From Lineus longissimus (Eukaryota > Nemertea > Pilidiophora > Heteronemertea > Lineidae), in assembly GCF_910592395.1 (NCBI RefSeq), contig NC_088319.1, forward strand, positions 11,284,001 to 11,348,000: 64,000 nt of DNA, given 5' to 3'. Shown here piece after piece: positions 11,295 through 23,369 of this stretch. Positions within the stretch are counted from its first letter, which is position 1. Each line of letters begins with the position of its first letter. A program made the translations under genes and the position numbers. Under the pieces are notes generated by a model, which worked only from the letters and a program-made list of their open reading frames with translations, did no database searches and had not been told where the DNA came from.

Positions 11295-13002
11295 ATCACC
11301 AACAACATAGTTTCTCCACAGCCACTAGAATACGTTTCATCATTGGCCTAATATCGTAGGCCTATGTAACCCAACAAGGAATCCGCCTCGATATATATAG
11401 GTATGAAGGAAACTACCACTTTGAATATAAGTTAAAGGAAATGATATAATAATGCAGACATATTTAGATTAATTTGTGCACCCGATCTGAGGATGCTTGC
11501 GTCGAGGCCATGCGTGAGTAATATCCTTGTTGTCGGAAGGTCTTAGTCCGTCATCCGAGAATGTGGATGGGTCGAACACTTCAAATCTAGGCCTGCTTTG
11601 TGATTGGTAGAGAAAGGAGGTCTTCAGACCGAGACCTGGCTCTTTATCTGATGACGAGGAAGTAGGAAGTTTCATAAGCCTGTGATAAAATGCGACTTTT
11701 ATCGGGTAATGCGACTCATGAATAGCTTGGAGTGTTGGTTGTACTGGCCATTGATTAATTTCCACAAAAGTAGCTATCACCCACGAATTACCGACGATCG
11801 TTTAACTAAGTACTCCTAGTACATGTACATTGTTGAATGCCCATTATAGCATCTAGTGAGGACGGCTTTCTTTGGCCACATTTAACGACTGACATCAGAT
11901 TTAAGGAAACAAATACATAATCAAAGAGATCTCACCAAACGTGATTACACGTCACAAAAGTTCAAAGCTTGTGAAATGCAACTTAAGTCCAAAGTAAAAA
12001 AATTGAATTTTCAAAACTATAATATGGCGGCCTTGCGTCGTATCGAGTCAGACTTTTCATACGTCGACAGCAATATACATTTACCAGTGTTTTCTTAATG
12101 TTCATAATTATCAAGTTGCACAATTTGGAAAACGTTGTTATCAGATGACATGCTGGAGGCGTACATAAAAATAATCAACGCCCTGTATTGACTGCAGTGC
12201 TAGTTTCGACCCACGATTATGAGTCGTTTGATGGTTGTACTGCCCAAGTCCCCGCCATCATTGATCGACATGGAATAGTCGCCGATATGAATCGCACTTT
12301 AAAACATCTGATTTTTATCTGCAATTTCTACCGACGATCAGAAAGTCATTTAGCATTGTTAGCTGCGTTTATCTTTGACTTGGACGGAAGGATTGTGAAA
12401 TAAGAAGAAATCGTTAAGGAAGGAGAGGTGTATCATACACAACCGCTACACTCAAGTGAGCTAATTGTTTGCTTTGCTCATCTTTGGCGCATTCGAGGTA
12501 GCCTGGACGTCTAGTCTCGAAAATACAGACATTTGTCTATCTAGCTATCTCTCTGTCCCCCAGCCATGCGCCGATTGTGGCTACCCGTTTGTATGTTTGT
12601 CTGTCGATCACCAATTCAAGTTGCCAAGCATATCAACAAATATGCAGGTGTTTCAAAAAGTCACTTCGATGAACCTAGACTCGTCACAGTGAGGTTAACC
12701 TGGTATTTTCCAAACCAGGGCTCGTCGCAGTGTCGAACCTAGGTTTGTCGAGTAAATGAATCATGTTAATCTGTGGCAAATCTCGATTTGACATAACTGC
12801 CACTTTTTTTATCATTTCTATTTTATATTCAAGCTGGAGTAGGCGAACAGTATTGCAATTCGAGTGTTACATCCAGCATAAACGGCGACAACTAAATACT
12901 TGAAGCCAAACAGCCTCTCAGAAAATTTCGGAAGGCGATATTATGCTGCACTGAGCACTGCAATATATAGACATATATACGTTTCTTCCGAAGCCCTGAA
13001 AT
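11295..13002. other. Divergent intergenic region between the CUB receptor and the GPCR
   Basis: The 5' ends of two genes on opposite strands face each other here, so promoters for both should lie in or near this interval. No coding exon, TATA box or other element convinced me. A segment near 11470-11780 is open on the minus strand but resembles no family. Confidence 0.4.
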
Positions 13003-14633
13003 ATGGAAAACAGAACATCAACAAACTTGCAAATAGTTAGGCAACCCACAGATTACGTCATCACCAAATCTCCAGAATATCCCTTTCTGCTCGATTTCTA
13101 CAGACTCCTGTCTTGTTACATGTGGATGATCCCTGTGGTGGTTGGCGTGCCTGGAAACATCGTATCAATCCTCGTGACCAACAGGAAGAACAACCGGGGT
13201 TTGTCCGCGTGTATTTACATGAAGGCAATGGCTGTAGCAGACACGTTCGTACTTCTTGAGCATGCTCTTGGCCTGCCAATAATGCACTGGGAGATAGGGA
13301 AAAGCATTCTACACTGGAGGGATGTGTTCTTCATGTGACTATGCTAAAATTTTCTTTTCGCGCCACTGTTAACTTTGACATCAACTAACCTTATACATAT
13401 CAAACTGGAGTTATATGATATCCACTAGCTTCTTGGACCGTGCTCCTGTCATGTATAAGTTTACGTTAAGCTTTCGTTCTCTAGCTAGTATAGCCTACCG
13501 TTTGTTTTAGATTTTTTCGGGTTTACCACGCTAGAAGATTTTTTTCAAACCTCAAGGGTGCTCAATCCGAATTAAAATTCGATACAAGTGAGAGGAGAGG
13601 GAGCAAATAGATTTTCGTAATTTTCATTTTCGCGAATTAATATTATTTGCGAAATTCCCGAAAATGTTAGACAACCAAAGATAAGATTCGGAGGATTTTA
13701 AGTATAAGTAACAAGTACTTGGTAATATTTTATAGTTAAATCTACAATTAAACACGTGTCTTTCTTTCAGGTTCCATTACTATGCGTCGTATGTTTACGC
13801 GATGCTGTCGGGTTTCTTTCTCACCGAGATGAGCATAGACCGTTTGATTGCTGTGCGGTTTCCGATGGCCACTCCCAGGATTTGCACCTCATCAAGGGCT
13901 ATTAGAACAGTAATCGTCACCACTGCTTTGGTAGTGATCTTTAATCTCCATATACCATTTGTGATGGTTTATATCAAGAACCCCGAAACAGGTACTTTTT
14001 TCTAAGCTTTCGACGTTCGCTAAAAATTTGTAATTTGGAGTTGAAGTTAAAAATTCCACTTGTAAATACTGTACGCACTGAATATGATTTTCATCATAAC
14101 TGTTGTGTAGGCAACTAATTTTAGTTTCCTTCTCGCCAGGGGCCGAACTATTGATATTTGATGTGCCAGGCCACCCCACCATCGAACTCTTGGCCTCCTT
14201 GTTCCAAACCCTTCTGGGGACAATCTTTCCTTTCTTCATCATCCTTGGAAGCAATATCATCATCATTATCACTGTCAAAACTGCATCGGCAAAACGTGCG
14301 CAGATGAAAAGAGGTCAAGGTCAAGGTCATCAGAAACAAGAACAGCACTTGACCCGGATGTTGATTTTCATCAGCTGCGCATACGTCGTGACGTCATTGC
14401 CTTTTCGGTTGTTTATTATGTTAATGGATGTCCCGGCAATCGGGGGCATTTACGATATGGAGGACACGTACTGGAATCTGCGTTATACAGTTCAAGTCAT
14501 TTTTCTGATGATAATTTGGATGTTCAATTATGCCATCAACTTTTATTTGTACTGTATAGGGGGAGGTGCTAGATATAGGAACGATGCAAAGGAAGTGTGT
14601 AGACCCTTGATCTCATGCTGTATTGAAATTTAA
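13003..14633 (+). CDS. Class A (rhodopsin-like) G-protein-coupled receptor, peptide-receptor type
   Basis: Three exons (13003..13334, 13771..13991, 14140..14633) join in phases 2 and 1 to give 348 aa. TM1 has GN (VVGVPGNIVSILV). TM2 keeps the sodium-site Asp (AMAVADT). TM3 ends MSIDRLIAVRFP, a DRL form of DRY. TM6 contains SLPF in place of CWxP. TM7 ends NFYLYC, a variant of NPxxY. The overall look is that of the large invertebrate FMRFamide/GPR139-like orphan expansions, which is a family-level impression only. No Cys sits at the usual start of TM3 and none occurs in extracellular loop 2 (KNPETGAELLIFDVPG), so the conserved TM3-ECL2 disulfide appears to be absent. The N-terminus is short with one early N-glycosylation site and no signal peptide. 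Confidence 0.88.
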
Positions 14634-17600
14634 GTTTGGGTTGATAGTCTGGAACATGTACATGTATCAACAATAGGGATTGTCATCCGACTTATTACTT
14701 TTACCCAAAATCGCCTTGAGCAGGGAAACCTGGAAAAGCGCTATTTATAGTAAGAACTCAATATTATTATCATTATCATTATCCTGAAAACTTTCAGTGG
14801 AACTCAATTGAGAAGGCTCAATCAGCGCTACAGCCTGATTTTCCTTTTAAATTATATCAGAGATATCAAACTATTCGCTACAGGATATTCCGTACAATAA
14901 ATAGAGAAACAAATTGAAGCCGAGCTTTGATTCGTAACAATCAAATTCTAATTGTTACCCCGTAGCACTGGGCTGTGTAGTTCCGTAACAAACTGATGAA
15001 AGCGCCATTGGTGATACTAAAATGCGTAGATATACATTGTAGTTTGAATTCTTAAAGGAACTCTCCAGCGGAACGCTTATGATAATGGGGAGTTTTGAAC
15101 GGCCCGAAGAGGTTGTCATTCATGTATCTGAGGAGTTTCAAAGACACCAGACCATGAATAGCATCACCATTCAGCTTGCATTGTATCAAATAATCTACAT
15201 CAGACCATGCATCAACTAATTCCGTCTGGCGTTGAACATTCCATAGCCTTTGTTACATTACGCTTCATTAATAATGTTCTTTCGTCTGCATAGAGGCAGG
15301 ACCTCTTTAAGTACACTCATTTCATCGTCGGTCATTCCCTTGCTTTGCTTACCCTGCTAATCATAATAAAGAAACATCGACAAGATACAGGCCCATTCCA
15401 ACTCCGGAAAACGGAAATATCTTGTACATTTTACCTTAAAGGTTGTACATTATATCAAACATCGCTGTGCACTTTACGAGTGAATGGTACTTTCTCAAAA
15501 CATTACACGCCTCCAATAAATAAACCTCGGCGGGCAGGAAAGTGCCTTAGGTCACTGTCGGTGATATTTGGATAATGAAGGTCCAAATTGGCCGTTACAC
15601 GCTCCAATGATTTTCTGGGACAAAGTTATGAGAGGTGTTCAAAGTGATCCCAGATTTGGCAGTCGAAGCGAAATTATCTTTGTCATATGCTTGTTCATCA
15701 GAGGATATCAATATGACTCTACCAGGGACATAGGCCAATATAAAGTGTGGTCATTGCTGTTTCGCAATCAATGTCTTCGGGAGTGGATTAGGAAAAGCGG
15801 ATTATCTACACGGATTTTTGAGAATATCGTTGCCGTTGAAATGGCTTCAGCGAAAGGCCCGGCGGTAAGTCACGCGTCTTACGTCAACATTCAGAAAGTC
15901 CAAAAAGGCATCGAGGTTAGGAATTTGATGAACAGAAATAAGTGATGATGCCGTGTTGATCATAATGAAGATTAATTGGAAAGAGGAACATTACCATTTT
16001 TTCGATCAACTTTGATTTTGACGAGTCGAGCTTGTGGCACTACCGTGTTTTCTTCGGACCAAATGAAAACTTACAAAAACTAGCAATAAAAAAGTAAAAA
16101 ATAAGCGCAATCTCTACTCATTAAAGTCAAAGTTGCTTAAAGAAAGTATTGTCATGTTCCTCTTTCCAATAACGGTGGTAAGAACCTGAGCGAAGTGAAA
16201 ACTATTCGAAAGATATCCTAAAAAGTGCTTACTATACTGTAAGTACAAATACCAATTACCAAGCCCAGATTGAGATTCTTTCAGAAAATTTGAAGCATTT
16301 GCCAGTGTTCTTATCATCTATTTAAGAACAATAAAAAGTGATTAGATTTCACCAGGGGTTTGTTTCAATTCAAGGTGAGTAGTGCTGCTTTCATATTCTA
16401 AGTCAGATCTTGTTGTGACCGACCAGTTTATGGTGTCTTCCTGTACGCCACATCGCTGAGAACCAGGATATCTCGAGATGTTTCAAATACAGTGGAACCT
16501 CCCTTAACGGACACCACTCTATTAAACATTATTAAAAACACTAGTTTTTGTCCCAAACAACATTTGTAGTTGTTTCAATTCAATTTTACGTCTCTAATCA
16601 GGACACCTCACTATTTATGACAGCACTTATTGTCAGTCCCGTGAGTGTCCTTAATAGAGAGGGTCTACCGTAACTTTTGTTATATGTATAATAGTATGCG
16701 TAAAGTACATGTATATATGATTTTTTTAAATTTCAAATTAATTTAAAATTTGTATTATACAATGTAGCTTGTTCATTATATTTTCGGCTGACCTGAAGAC
16801 ATAGACGACCGCAAATGAGGTTGCCAATGAATGAAGGTTAACCACAGCATTTCTTGTGAGAAGTTGATATAAGATGACAACGATGTACCTTTCTCGAAGT
16901 CCGTTGTGAATATCTCATAGGTTTAAAAGTCACTGAGGAAATGGCAGCGAATTGTTAAGTCGCGGGCCTGACTGGAGAATTAACTGCCACTTGTTTGCCC
17001 CAATGATCAATGCCTCTTATTTTGTCAATCGAATTGAGGCTGAGGGTCGTTTATTGAACATGGCAGTGAATTGTCGAGTGGCTCCAATGTGAGACAAGTC
17101 CGGTCCTTTTGTTAAAGTGAATAGAGTCGCCGAGTCCCTTTGTTGAAGATTATATAGCTAACCCGAACCAAACCATTAACGACATTCGTTGAAAATACGC
17201 AGCTAGTGTATGGGGTCCTGCATCCTAGGTCGTCCATTCCTTTAACACCGGGCCTGTTGCGTGGTAGCGAACTAGGCCATGAGGCCTCTTACATTGCACT
17301 TCAAAACCACTTTCTCGTGGCATCTCCATCACACCAGCATGACCGCCTTCTCGCACCCAGCATGCGATCGAGAAATTATCTTTATGGGCAAATCGCCAAA
17401 TTGTAAAAGAAATGTATTACTTTGGGTCGAGATTCACATTGAAATACATGTTACATCTACATGTTGACATGACTTTCATCACATATATAATAGATATATG
17501 ATCATATCGGAAGTGATAACAGTCTTGAAATTACACAATCTCATGATGATTCGACGTCTCACTTCCGCCTCGATTTCTTGTGCCTGCAGGGCAACATGCA

Positions 17601-19770
17601 CAATCTGTATTGCACACTGTAAAACTGATCAAAACACGTCCACGTGCATAAATAACAATTGAAATCTATGACCTCAGAGGAAATACCTCGTGAACCATGT
17701 ATGAAGTCACCAGTCATGTTGTGATGACCACGGCTCCAGTCAAAAATGATCATGATGCAAAACATATTACATTCTGATATAATTCCAATTGCAAGAAGCT
17801 AAGAGAATGGAATAATGAAGGTATAATAAGTATCCATTGCAATGGTAAGTTTAGCTTTTTATATCACGAAAAGATTGGAATATCAATCTAAAGATGTCCA
17901 ACTATTGGATTTGCCGTGCATGCTCATAGACACAGCTCAGTCTGTAGTCAGGTCGGAAAAGCGGCATGTTTCAAACATTCGCCACGAATAGTTAGCAGCA
18001 GAATTTGCATTGCGTTTCTTCTTAAAAGTCAATAGGAAATGCGTTGTGCCTGGGTTTGGGTGGTGCTGGTGGTGGAGGCGGGTGAAGGAGGGGTGGGATG
18101 GGGTGGTTATTGTCTACCTTCTAATACCATAACATTAAATGAATAAAACTGTACGCGCCACTTTTCATCGTATTCCACGCAGTCAGGGCCCCAAGCTCTC
18201 AAACTAGTTCTCAGAGAACTATGTTTTCAATAGCCGCTTAAAACGTGGACATTCTTTGGCTCTGAAATGTGAACAGAAGGTGATTTGACTTCAAAATCAC
18301 ATGTGTTTAATAGGGGGTGCTCTTCCTAATTAACTTGCCCAGTTCTGAACATCTGAGAGGTAGTTCATTTACCGTTAGAGATCGCTATACAACACGCTGT
18401 TATGTTCGCCTGGTGATCGCTGGTTCATAATGAAAAAGTATCATGAAGAATGACAAACAATGAAATTCAATCGACCAAAGATCTTAAAATTCCACCCATT
18501 CGCACGGCACTGGGTAGACTGTTTGATACGTAGTATCCCCAAGGCTTGGTTAAATTCTTTCGTCAAACAGTCGTAGACACAGACGTCTCACCCCATCAGT
18601 CCGCCAAGATATTTCAAAAATGCGTGCAGGACTACAGTTACAATTTTCTATTGATACGTTTAGTGTGCCATGCGGATTGAGGGTTCTTTCTCAAATTCTT
18701 GTTCACTTTAGCAGCAAAAACAGAGGGGTAGTTACTCTAAGCGGAGAACTGGTGTGTTGGCAACATATGCACCTGTTTATAAACTCAACCACGCGGTCAT
18801 GTAACGCACAGGCACACTTTTTACATTTTGCTGGAGAAATCACATGCATATAGCGGCAACACAACTTTGGATATCCACCAAATCTACCAAGCTTCCCCCT
18901 AAGAAAAGTTTGATATATCAGGTATGTAGCAAGGAATAATTATTCATCGTATGCAAAGATTTTTCCGATTGCAAATCTCACTAAGGCAATTTTTGGAATT
19001 ACTCAACACCAAGTTAGGGTAGCCAATATACAATACTTTAAAGACGTGATTCCACTGTAGGACGGTTTTCCGTTGCGGTAGCTGCGGCAGGAAAACTACA
19101 CTCGGCCTCAGCGAGTGTTAAGTACATGTAATAAGATAAACTGCAAGGGCGCGGCGCAGTTAGTGTGACGCGGAGGTACAATGCGTCTACAAAAGACGCC
19201 AAGCGCATCCGACGGTATCTTTAACTGGCAATAACCGCTTGGGACGATCGCAGAAAAGTTTGAAGTACCCTTCATGACGAAGATAACGTGAGTTACAGGG
19301 CTTTAAGTTCTGTGCTATGAAGCTAACCCCCTGCACCGCGCCAATCCAGATACGCCTTTGAGCAAACGCAGACGAAAGAGACGAACTATGAGACGTTCGA
19401 GTGCATGTGCTCACTTTCCTATCATAAGCATGTAGTTTCTTTTGTGTGACATCCATTTATAAATTTTCTACCCGGAATATAAGAAGAATGTATTTTTCAC
19501 ATATCCACTAGTGTTGATATGTGCCAGGCTTTATAAACATTGCCAACAATTGGTGACCAAATAGATGAGTATATTCTGGCGCACCAACTGGGGTTCGCAA
19601 ACATTGACTTGAGGAGGAATTCCAATGCAAAACTGGTATATTGACCCCATACTTACAATGGGCGTATAGTGCTTTCAACACTCTTCTAACTATGGATACT
19701 TAAATTATTTGCTTTTAAACACTCTAAAGAAGATCCGATTAATAATAACAAAGTCTAAACGAAATAGTAA
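14634..19770. other. Gene-poor interval after the GPCR
   Basis: About 5 kb without a convincing gene. An open stretch of 125 codons at 15568-15945 on the plus strand matches no family that I recognise and has no clear splice context. The interval also holds a dispersed repeat at 16490-16675. The rest is low-complexity AT-rich sequence. Confidence 0.5.
16490..16675. mobile_element. Short TIR-type repeat, copy 1 (GGAACCTCCCTTA family)
   Basis: It begins CAGTGGAACCTCCCTTAACG and ends with GTGTCCTTAATAGAGAGGG...CTACCGTAA. The ends are roughly inverted, and GGACACC/GGTGTCC words recur inside. Related copies lie at 22950-23083 and 58376-58542. It is a non-autonomous DNA-transposon-like element with no coding capacity. 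Confidence 0.6.
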
Positions 19771-20095
19771 TGTAATGTAATGTAATGTAAATACCATATT
19801 TCTATAGCGCCCGTTTCAAGCAAAATGCTCGTTCACGGGCGCTTTACAGATAAAAAGATCACACCTGACTAAACAGCTCTGTCTTCAACAATCCGCGAAA
19901 TTCCTTAAGGGTCGCGGCTGTCCGGATGTTGGTCGGCAGCCGGTTCCAGAGCGTGGGGGCCGAGTGGCCAAATGCCCGCTCGCCGTATGTTCTTTTTGCA
20001 CGCGGAACTACAAGTGATAGGTCGTGTGCTGACCGCAGGTGCCTTTCTGGCTCATAGACATTGATCATCTCAGCGAGGTACTGAGGGGCCTATGT
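19771..20095 (-). mobile_element. 3' end of a non-LTR retrotransposon (CR1/L2-like)
   Basis: Minus-strand translation of 19859-20068 gives the typical C-terminal tail of LINE reverse transcriptase: VPRAKRTYGERAFGHSAPTLWNRLP, then IRTAATLKEFRGLLKTELF. Downstream lies an inverted pair (AGCGCCCGT...ACGGGCGCT) able to form a 3' stem-loop, then a short-unit tail of TTACA repeats (seen on + as TAATG units at 19771-19790). Only the tail of the element is present, as expected of a 5'-truncated insertion. Confidence 0.8.
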
Positions 20096-20393
20096 CTTGG
20101 GTACAAAAACGATGATATTCTCTTATACAACACTTACACTAAGAGGTTACACAGGCCGACGTAGACCGTCATAGGCCTAATTAATCATTGACTCATTTCA
20201 GAGAAGGGATCTTACGGTATGTAAGTGTGTGAAAAGTCATCTTAAATATAGTAACAGGAAGTTTGTGACTGATCGACGACTTTGGAATGAAATAGGTCAG
20301 GTATCCTGAAAAAGCTTATGATGACCTTATTGGTAAGATTGATATCCTTGATGCAGATGACGACACGATAATTTTTCAACGTCTCGCAATACT

Positions 20394-21830
20394 TAAAGGG
20401 GTACGTCGTTCGTATCCACATATACCACCGTCTACTGGTGGTCCAGGAAAATAGAAATGTAGTATATGCATACGAATTCGCTGAAACTTATTATTTGTAG
20501 TCTTTGTGTATCTGTCTACACAATGGGCTTATTATAAACCGCGAGATGAGAAATCGCGAAATCGCGAGATGAGTAATGGGCAGAGACATGTATTCATCCA
20601 CGACCGGAAGTCACATAGAGCTTATTAAAATGTCAAGTTGTGGTAAATACATGGAGCAAATATTAATTCTCAATCTGTGGTCGACTCTAAATCTACAGAG
20701 TCAGGCCATCACAGAATTATGCTTTTTGACAATATACTTATTTAAGAAAATGTGGTCTCACTGGTCTGTTTAGAACTCATATTTTGATAGGGTCGTATCT
20801 ATGCGCGTGTCGATTTGACGGATATGCTGTACAGAAGTCATTTCTTCTCATGGATTTGGTATTGAAATTTAAATATGATATTGGTCAAGGGTTCTTTTCA
20901 ACACATATAAAATTTGGTGAGGATTGATTAGCCCTAGGGGTGCTTTTTTACCAACACCTATGACCAGCAATGAACACGAAATATTCACAGCGTTTAATAG
21001 AGGGCTCTGGCCTAATCATTATTTTCTGCCCAAGATTTTCTATTTCACTTGATCATGAAAATCACCATTTCCGATGCTCCCGTGAACTTCTCCATTCAAT
21101 GGCAGCTGGTGGGGCCGAAGACAACACAGAGGCTACTTGCAACACACGAGACTGCTGGTTGCTATTTTGAAGAGGCCACATTGAGGATCAACTTCTTTCA
21201 CCCTGCATTCTACCGCGATGGGCATTGCATCCAGTAGTCCAAGCTGGCGCTAGAATTTGATATATATACTTTGTTGGGTTGACTCAGTGGGGTAATTTTT
21301 AGTTTTCACTACATTGGCTGAAAGCCGTTTGTAAAGCCACGTACAATCGCGGGGATTTCCAATGTTTTGTCAATTAATGTGTTCAACCTTTTCTAATGAT
21401 ACTACATGTAGTAATGCAAAATCATCGCTCGAGCATCTCGGACACTGAACTAAGAGAGTAGCTTCACGGCAAATATGGAATCTGAAATGTCAACAGAAAA
21501 CAATCGGTGAGAACGGAATTGGTTTGCGACAGTTCACCATGAATGAAAAAAATCCCGCACCGAAGTGGAAGTAAAAAAAGGATAGCTCCCTACTGTAGTC
21601 TGGTCACATGAATGTTCGCCTTTTCAGGTCAATATTTGCAATACATTCTGTGGCGGATGGTACTCTCACCGAGGTTGGCATCTCGCGATTTCGCATTCCA
21701 TATCTCGCGGTTTATAATAAGCTCACGCAATTACATTGTTTAAATTTATATTTGATACGGATTTACACAATTTAACATTCCAAATACAAATACAAATTTC
21801 AAATAATTAACAAACGGCGTATACCTTTAA
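20394..21830. mobile_element. TTAAAGG-family MITE interrupted by another transposon
   Basis: The left half (20394-20524) starts TTAAAGGGGTACGTCGTTCG. The right half (21725-21830) ends AACGGCGTATACCTTTAA, its approximate inverse. The body follows the intact copy at 38975-39217, and the match is broken at CTACACAAT, where a separate inverted-repeat element is inserted. Related copies: about 24400-24560, 58543-58610 (3' part), about 61060-61152 (reverse) and 62073-62262. Confidence 0.7.
20525..21724. mobile_element. 1.2-kb inverted-repeat DNA element inserted in a MITE
   Basis: Arms of about 48 bp face each other: GGGCTTATTATAAACCGCGA... on the left and the inverse of GAGCTTATTATAAACCGCGA on the right (21677-21724), both continuing into GCGAAATCGCGAGATG. 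The interior has no transposase that I can recognise, so the element is probably non-autonomous. No target-site duplication could be fixed by eye. Confidence 0.7.
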
Positions 21831-22230
21831 CAAATGAGAAAAAAAGGATATTCGAAGAACGATACAACACAATTCAGTACATTACAGACAGTACGATCCA
21901 ATACATTGTACAATACAATAGTATACAATGCAATGCAAGGCAATGCAATACATTGCAATACAAAAGCGTATAAATATAAGGCCATTTACATTTTTTTGGT
22001 ACTTAACCGTGCCCAATACGAACTTCCTGTTCTATAGTTTAATGCCTGTGATTTTTGTCAAAACATGTCCATAGTACAAGTACTATGATGACAAACACAG
22101 ACAACTGAAGTGCACCATGAAACTATTTTCATTTGATATATGGTAGAATGGGGCTTGTGGCGGGTTGTGGCATCAATGACATTGCTTGAAACTCTGTATT
22201 AAAAACAAGGGTAGCTCCCGCTGGCTAGAA

Positions 22231-22440
22231 CAGGCCTTATCGAATTGACGAATGTTCGGAATATGATGGAACGTGATAAAATCATGCTTAATCGTCGCCA
22301 GAGGTTTTCCAACTTGCGAGAGTAGTAGCGGGAGATAATGATGGACCAATACTAATGATACAATGTATATTAGATAGTTACAGTTTCGAGGGCAGCTCTG
22401 GCATGTATTCAGCATGTGAACCACCAGGATTGCATATACC
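22231..22440. mobile_element. Palindromic element, truncated copy (CAGGCCTYRTCGAATTGAC family)
   Basis: The left arm matches the end of the element at 35219-35592 (CAGGCCTTATCGAATTGACG, then GTGATAAAATCATGC). The interior shares GGGCAGCTCTGGCATGTAT and AGCATGTGAAC with that copy. The right arm is missing or too diverged to see. Confidence 0.6.
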
Positions 22441-22949
22441 CAGTTGACATACCAAGATTTTCGTCCTGGGCACTTCAACTTTAACTAATCACTCCTTGAT
22501 TTGCCATCCTACTGCATCCGGCCTTTCAATCGTTTCTAAAAAGACGTTCACACGAAAATCAGGCTTGGCCGATTCAACAGGGCTTTGATTAGGTGTGCGT
22601 GTATTTTAAGAACTATACACATGCCTGCCGAAGAAGGATTTTGATTTTCATGCCATACATATTTAAATCTCAGCGGTCTGATACGCAGATACAAGGGGCA
22701 AGCCGTCCTGTAGGAAGTACATGGATAGTCCAGAGATATCGTCGCCCCGGCCTAAACCGCTGGTACAAATCGACACAATGTAGCACATATTTTCATAATT
22801 TCTTCTTCATTTATTATATTATCATCCATGGGTCATTCAAATTGTTCAAGAAAGTTCACTGGGCCGTACGCGTGCCAATGACCTACATTGCCCTACTTAG
22901 GTTACGTATACAAAAGAACCTCCCTATTGGGAACACACTATACCTTGGC

Positions 22950-23083
22950 TATCCTTGAGTGGTGTTCTGATAACAGAAGTCAAATTGCATAAATATAATA
23001 AGCTACCAATTGGGACAAAATTCGCTGTCCCTAATAGAGAGGGTGTTCTGCTTAGAGAGGTGTCCACTTAGGGAGGTTCCACT
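22950..23083. mobile_element. GGAACCTCCCTTA-family repeat, copy 2 (reverse)
   Basis: It ends GTGTCCACTTAGGGAGGTTCC, the inverse of the start of the copy at 16490, and has TAATAGAGAGGG internally. It lies about 0.3 kb upstream of gene A. Confidence 0.6.
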
Positions 23084-23369
23084 TTTACATAGGCATGTAT
23101 ATGTAAGGACACCGTTGGGACTGGTAGCTTATTTATTTGCTGGTGAAATGTGTTTAGAATACCCAGGGATGATACTGTGAAACCTCCTATCCCAGGGTCC
23201 CCCTCTATTTTAAGTCTCAAAGATTTAAGGAATAGTTGTCTTAACCGATGGTGTTGGTGATGGCAACCAATATAGTCTAGCGACTTTTATCTAACATGAA
23301 GGCTACACATGATTTTAATGTGTTGTGGGACAGAGTACGCCTACATTGTAGCTGACCATTTTTGAAAAC

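Noticed and set aside
15568-15945. Stand-alone 125-codon gene on the plus strand
   Set aside because: No recognised domain, no signal peptide and no polyadenylation or splice support. Open frames of this size occur by chance in 64 kb.
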